A stretch of DNA of 8,346 bases from the NCBI GenBank assembly GCA_036675035.1, contig JAKFFO010000011.1:1-8346 (forward strand), written 5' to 3'. Source of the stretch: MESE01 sp036675035 (GTDB taxonomy: Bacteria > Pseudomonadota > Gammaproteobacteria > Burkholderiales > Burkholderiaceae_D). A program made the translations under genes and the position numbers. Below the pieces are notes generated by a model, which was not told where the DNA came from, ran no database searches, and saw only the letters and a list, made by a program, of their open reading frames with translations. This document shows, one piece after another, positions 5,351-8,346 of this stretch (the first letter of the stretch is position 1; every line of letters starts with the position of its first letter).

Positions 5351-6229
5351 TCAGTCCAGCGAAGGCACTTCAACTGTTGCATCCTGCCTTATTTGCCTGA
5401 TCCGTGCGCTGACTTTTTCATGCAGGATTTCCTGCCTCAGCCAGGTCTGCGCATCGGCAAACGGCGGTTTATCCAGATAACGCGCTGCGTGCAGCTGAAC
5501 GACATGCCAGCCATATCCGGTCTGGACCGGCTTTCTCGAATAACCACCGGGCTTGATCTGCTCTACGGCGGCAACAAACGACGGTTCCAGCTGGCTGGCC
5601 ATCATCCATCCGAGCATGCCGTCTGCCTTGGTATTCGAATCCAGGGTCCGCCTGCGCGCGACAGACTTGAATTTTGCGCCTTTGTCGAGTTCGCCGATTA
5701 CCGCATTCGCCTCCTGCTCGCTCTTCAGCAGGATATGGCTGACCTTGTACGAGCGTTCCGGCGCTTGCGCTTCGTAGCGCGCCGATACTTCTGCCGGTTC
5801 GATCCGGATCTCGGCGATGAGTTCGCGCACAAGCTCTTGCTGCAACAATGTCTTGTATTGCAATTCGGCTTCGGCAATAAGCGCGGGCCGTAAATGGATG
5901 CCGCGTTCGCGAGCTTTTTGGGCCATGATTTCCATGATGACAAGGTCGTCGAACACTGCCTTTCGATCCGTCGTCGGCGCGCTTTCCGGCGCGGCTGCTT
6001 GGCCTTGGTCCGGCTCGTCATACGGATTGGTTTGCTCGGACCGGGCCTCGACCAGGCCGTCGAACAACGCACGCCGCACCGGGTGACCGTTGACGGTTAC
6101 CAGAACGGTGTCGCCCTTTCCAGCCGGCTGCGACGCAGATACGGGGTCAGCGGCATGGGACGCCAGGCTGGCCGCCAGGAACAAGAACACAAGGGCAAAT
6201 CGGCTGCGCATCGCGCGAAGGTTTTTCAT
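5351..6229 (-). CDS. exported peptidyl-prolyl cis-trans isomerase (SurA/PpiC parvulin type)
   Basis: 292-residue periplasmic folding factor. A Sec signal peptide covers about residues 1-26 (basic start, FALVFLFLAASLA core, SHA cleavage site). A SurA/PrsA-like N-terminal helical region follows (about 41-150, starting VLVTVNGHPVRR). The single parvulin domain is about 161-248, with YKVSHILLKSE, ADGMLGWM, LEPSFVAAVEQIKPGGYS and TGYGWHVVQLH. A helical tail follows. The frame is open back to 6586, but that part reads through the end of the lipase gene; ATG 6229 has GGAG ten bases upstream and starts directly at the signal peptide. It ends 17 bases before the foldase gene and follows the lipase genes, so it probably acts on the same secreted clients, though a general outer-membrane-protein role as for SurA is also possible. 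Confidence 0.88.
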   Translation of the reverse strand: MKNLRAMRSRFALVFLFLAASLASHAADPVSASQPAGKGDTVLVTVNGHPVRRALFDGLVEARSEQTNPYDEPDQGQAAAPESAPTTDRKAVFDDLVIMEIMAQKARERGIHLRPALIAEAELQYKTLLQQELVRELIAEIRIEPAEVSARYEAQAPERSYKVSHILLKSEQEANAVIGELDKGAKFKSVARRRTLDSNTKADGMLGWMMASQLEPSFVAAVEQIKPGGYSRKPVQTGYGWHVVQLHAARYLDKPPFADAQTWLRQEILHEKVSARIRQIRQDATVEVPSLD

Positions 6230-6312
6230 AACGGTGATTCTCCAAAAACGCGTTGCCGGGACGGCATGCGGTTCATGTCGCGACTCGTGTCCATACTGCA
6301 AACGAATATACG

Positions 6313-6344
6313 GGAAGCGACAGCGTATCGGCACTGCCGCTTCC
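6313..6344 (-). terminator. 13-bp hairpin after the second lipase gene
   Basis: Read on the minus strand, GGAAGCGGCAGTG (6344-6332), a 6-base loop and CGCTGTCGCTTCC (6325-6313) pair over 13 bp with two G-U pairs, starting 20 bases after the lipase stop. The following CGTATATTCGTTT is only moderately T-rich, so this may be a leaky terminator or a 3' stabiliser that lets some transcripts continue into the parvulin and foldase genes. Confidence 0.5.
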
Positions 6345-6363
6345 TGCGATGCGTCTGCGGTGC

Positions 6364-7017
6364 TTATTGCAATTGCTGACGTACCTGATTGTAGACGCTC
6401 GAATCGCTGAGCAGTCCGAGATGGCTGACATTCGCGGTGCGGGTGCTCGATCCGCATTGCGCATTCGATGCCGGTATCACGATGCCATCCGTTGCCGACC
6501 ACAGCGAGCGGTCGCACCCCTGCCCCGCAAGCGAGTCGAGGAATGACGATCCGTAGCGCATTTCGAAACAGGCCGGAGACACGCATCCGTAGGCCCAGGA
6601 CGTGCCTTTGTGCGGCGTACCCAACGTTATGAAACGCCGCATTTTTGCGGTGCCGCCGAGCTTGACACGGAACCAGCGCGATACCAGGCCACCGTTCGAA
6701 TGCGCGACGATGCTGACCCGTGCATAGCCGTTGTTCGCGCGTACCGAATTCACGTAGCTGTTCAACTGGCTCGCGCTGGTTTTATTGCTGTACACGAACG
6801 AGTTGTAGCCGAACCGGTACAGCTTTGACGACGGATATCCGCTGCCGGTGAACCGCGACGTCATTGTATTGAAGTTGGATGTGCTACCGCCATATCCGTG
6901 CACGAAAATGATCGGTTCGCTTTGGGCAATTGCGCCGCCCATGCCGAACAATGATAAAACGACTGCTGCTGAAAAATACCGGAATAGCTTTTTCGCTGTT
7001 TGTGTTGGTTGCCGCAT
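6364..7017 (-). CDS. secreted lipase, short alpha/beta-hydrolase (Lipase_2 / Bacillus LipA-like), copy 2
   Basis: 217-residue exported triacylglycerol lipase or esterase. The signal peptide is residues 1-31 (KK, hydrophobic FSAAVVLSLFGMGGA, AIA cleavage site). The mature hydrolase has the oxyanion loop HGYGGS (40-45), nucleophile Ser107 in AHSNGG, acid Asp177 in SATDGIVIP and His199 in VSHLGLL. The layout matches Bacillus subtilis LipA (AHSMGG; GVGHIGLL). Four Cys (145, 150, 168, 188) could form two disulfides in the periplasm. The frame is open from 7143, but ATG 7017 has AGGAG six bases upstream and starts at the signal peptide. The substrate is inferred from family only. It is a tandem duplicate of the gene upstream, of identical length, and the parvulin and foldase genes follow it. 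Confidence 0.92.
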   Translation of the reverse strand: MRQPTQTAKKLFRYFSAAVVLSLFGMGGAIAQSEPIIFVHGYGGSTSNFNTMTSRFTGSGYPSSKLYRFGYNSFVYSNKTSASQLNSYVNSVRANNGYARVSIVAHSNGGLVSRWFRVKLGGTAKMRRFITLGTPHKGTSWAYGCVSPACFEMRYGSSFLDSLAGQGCDRSLWSATDGIVIPASNAQCGSSTRTANVSHLGLLSDSSVYNQVRQQLQ

Positions 7018-7125
7018 GTGTGTCTCCTCTTTAAGGATTTGAATAAGTCGTACCCTATGAATGCCTATCGGCGTCCAGACGCCCTCCTTTCTGCCTTGGT
7101 TGATAACGAGACGCGTAGTCACGGC

Positions 7126-7154
7126 TCGCAGCTTTCCTGGCATGCCAGCTGCGA
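7126..7154 (-). repeat. 8-bp inverted repeat between the two lipase genes
   Basis: TCGCAGCT (7126-7133) and AGCTGCGA (7147-7154) are perfect complements around a 13-base loop; the 10-base palindrome TGGCATGCCA (7138-7147) overlaps the loop and offers another fold. It lies about 24 bases after the stop of lipase copy 1, at a similar place to the hairpin after copy 2, and has no T run. A second small hairpin (GGCGT/ACGCC, about 7069-7082) follows. Confidence 0.45.
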
Positions 7155-7177
7155 TTCCGAACTCACACTCTTAACGT

Positions 7178-7831
7178 TTATTGCAGTTGCTGTCGGACCT
7201 GGTTGTAAACGCTTGAATCAGTAAGCAGATCGGTGTGGCTGACATTCGCGGTTTGCGTGCTCTTTCCGCATTGCGCATTCGATGCCGGAACGATGATGCC
7301 GTCGGTCGCAGACCATAGGGAACGGTCGCAGCCTTTGCCTCCAAGTTCTTTCAGAAAGCTGGAGCCTGCGCGCATTTCGAAACACGCCGGGGAAGTGCAT
7401 CCGTAGGCCCACGACGTACCCTTATGCGGTGTGCCCAGCGTGACGAAGCGACGCGTTTTTGCGGTGCCGCCGAGTTTGACGCGATACCAGCGCGAAACCA
7501 GGCCACCGTTGGAATGCGCGACGATGCTGACCGCAACATTTGCGTTGTTCGAACGTACGGTGTCGACATAGCTGCTCAATTGGCTGGCGCTGGTCTTGTT
7601 GCTGTACGCGAGCGAGTTATAACCGAATCTGTACAGCTTCGATGATGGGTATCCGCTGCCGGTGAAGCGCGACACCATCGTATTGAAGTTCGATGTGCTG
7701 CCGGAATAGCCGTGGACAAAGACAATCGGTTCGGTCTGCGCACTTGCGTTGCCCAAGCCAAGCAAGAGCAATAGCGTAGCGGCGAAAAATGATCTGATGA
7801 ATTTTGCTGTGGTGTATGTTTGTTGATACAT
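7178..7831 (-). CDS. secreted lipase, short alpha/beta-hydrolase (Lipase_2 / Bacillus LipA-like), copy 1
   Basis: 217-residue exported lipase and first gene of the block. The signal peptide is about residues 1-31 (AK, then FIRSFFAATLLLLLGLG, ASA cleavage site). The mature enzyme has HGYSGS (40-45), Ser107 in AHSNGG, Asp177 in SATDGIIVP and His199 in VSHTDLL, plus Cys145, 150, 168 and 188, all at the same positions as in copy 2. By hand count about 30 of 186 mature residues differ between the copies (about 84% identity), mostly on what should be surface or substrate-side positions (NANVA for NGYAR, KELGGK for DSLAGQ). The signal peptides differ more. ATG 7831 has AGGAG six bases upstream, in a context (GGAGACAC) shared with copy 2, so the duplication included the ribosome site. 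Confidence 0.92.
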   Translation of the reverse strand: MYQQTYTTAKFIRSFFAATLLLLLGLGNASAQTEPIVFVHGYSGSTSNFNTMVSRFTGSGYPSSKLYRFGYNSLAYSNKTSASQLSSYVDTVRSNNANVAVSIVAHSNGGLVSRWYRVKLGGTAKTRRFVTLGTPHKGTSWAYGCTSPACFEMRAGSSFLKELGGKGCDRSLWSATDGIIVPASNAQCGKSTQTANVSHTDLLTDSSVYNQVRQQLQ

Positions 7832-8346
7832 GCGTGTCTCCTCATTATTGAGTCGTAATTTTTTGTTATTGCGCGTCGTTACTGTGTTTATTTAGTATTG
7901 CGAGTCAATATGCTTACTGCATTTGATTTGCCTCGCATTTTCGTGCGGCACCTCCTTTCCTGAGTTACAACGTTTTAGACTGCTCTGATTTGATGTGGCG
8001 TCTGCGTGGGGTTATGTTCCGCCGTGGAATTTCATGGGCTGGTCAATCACGCTGCTCTATACAAATGTATTGAAATCGTTGCGGAGCCGACGCAATTGCC
8101 GCTAGAATCGATTACCGCCAGTATCAGAACATTGTAAGAATGTACAGATGCCTCTTCGGCTCGTCATTGACAATGCCCGCCAAGTTTCCCTGTGTTTTTG
8201 GCACGTTTGGCCGGAATGCATTACTTGGCACTGGCACAATCATTCTTCATCGCTTGTGTGCATACCTCAAGAGCAGATTGCAGTTGCAATTCAGGATTCA
8301 CTGGATGAACCTATGCCTCAGCTTGCATTGACTCTTTCGCCCGAAT
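7832..8346. other. non-coding upstream region of the lipase block and right flank
   Basis: No gene can be supported in these 515 bases. The part next to the lipase is AT-richer and should hold its promoter; the best minus-strand -35 candidate is TTGACT (7909-7904), with no convincing -10 at 17 bases. The palindromic ATACAAATGTAT near 8060-8071 could be an operator. On the plus strand TTGCGG (8079-8084), 18 bases and TAGAAT (8103-8108) form a plausible sigma-70 promoter pointing out of the window. The 63-codon frame at 8140-8331 lacks a ribosome site and protein-like composition. Confidence 0.5.
7888..7938 (-). other. possible 16-codon leader ORF upstream of the lipase genes
   Basis: ATG 7938 opens a frame encoding MRGKSNAVSILTRNTK and a TAA stop, ending about 56 bases before the first lipase start. 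AAAGGAGGTG (around 7949-7958), an almost complete match to the 16S anti-Shine-Dalgarno, lies upstream, but 12 bases separate GGAGG from the ATG, which is longer than ideal. It may be a leader peptide gene controlling the lipases or a chance frame. Confidence 0.25.

Noticed and set aside
5348..5893. Plus-strand frame of 181 codons opposite the parvulin gene
   Set aside because: Shadow of the parvulin coding strand, without a ribosome site or recognisable domain.
6230..6586. N-terminal extension of the parvulin to ATG 6586
   Set aside because: The extension overlaps the end of the lipase gene and precedes a clear signal peptide starting at ATG 6229 with its own GGAG.
8190..8240. Sigma-54 promoter suggested by TTGGCACG and TTGGCACTGGCAC
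   Set aside because: The GC dinucleotide required ten bases after the GG is missing in both cases.
8140..8331. 63-codon plus-strand frame at the right end
   Set aside because: No Shine-Dalgarno before the ATG and no recognisable sequence, although a possible promoter lies just upstream.

Overview
The window looks like chromosomal DNA of a Gram-negative proteobacterium, most likely a betaproteobacterium of the Burkholderiales type. The grounds are moderate to high GC, the pairing of CbpA with CbpM, a zinc-ribbon TrxC, and a lipase-specific foldase (Lif) that implies a periplasm and outer membrane. The genus cannot be read from the sequence. I see no tRNA, rRNA, CRISPR array, transposase or integrase.

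Left half (about 300-3750): a divergent heat-shock locus. On the minus strand lie three small heat-shock protein genes: hsp20-A (1810-1370), hsp20-B (1353-970, only 16 bases after A) and hsp20-C (810-304). On the plus strand lies cbpA (a DnaJ-type co-chaperone, TTG start at 1981), then cbpM (its inhibitor, overlapping or nearly touching cbpA) and trxC (zinc-binding thioredoxin 2). trxC ends at a good intrinsic terminator (3725-3748). Between hsp20-A and cbpA are two sigma-32-like promoters whose -35 boxes stand back to back, two bases apart (1899-1905 and 1908-1914). Both arms would therefore be induced together by heat or unfolded protein: holdases on one side, a DnaK-targeting J-protein, its modulator and a disulfide reductase on the other.

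Middle (3750-4316): one isolated 77-residue protein gene of unknown function (3967-4200), converging on the next block.

Right half (4317-7831, minus strand): a block for making and folding secreted lipase. In transcription order it holds two tandem lipase paralogues of 217 residues each (7831-7178 and 7017-6364; about 84% identical in the mature part by hand count), an exported SurA/parvulin-type prolyl isomerase (6229-5351) and a membrane-anchored lipase-specific foldase (5333-4317). The unusual points are the lipase type (short Bacillus LipA-like family, which normally needs no foldase), the parvulin placed between lipase and foldase, and a degenerate hallmark motif in the foldase. Strong hairpins follow each lipase gene and could set the ratio of lipase to folding-factor message.

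The ends (1-303 and 7832-8346) hold no gene that I can support. The right one holds the upstream region of the lipase block, including a possible short leader ORF with a very strong ribosome binding site.
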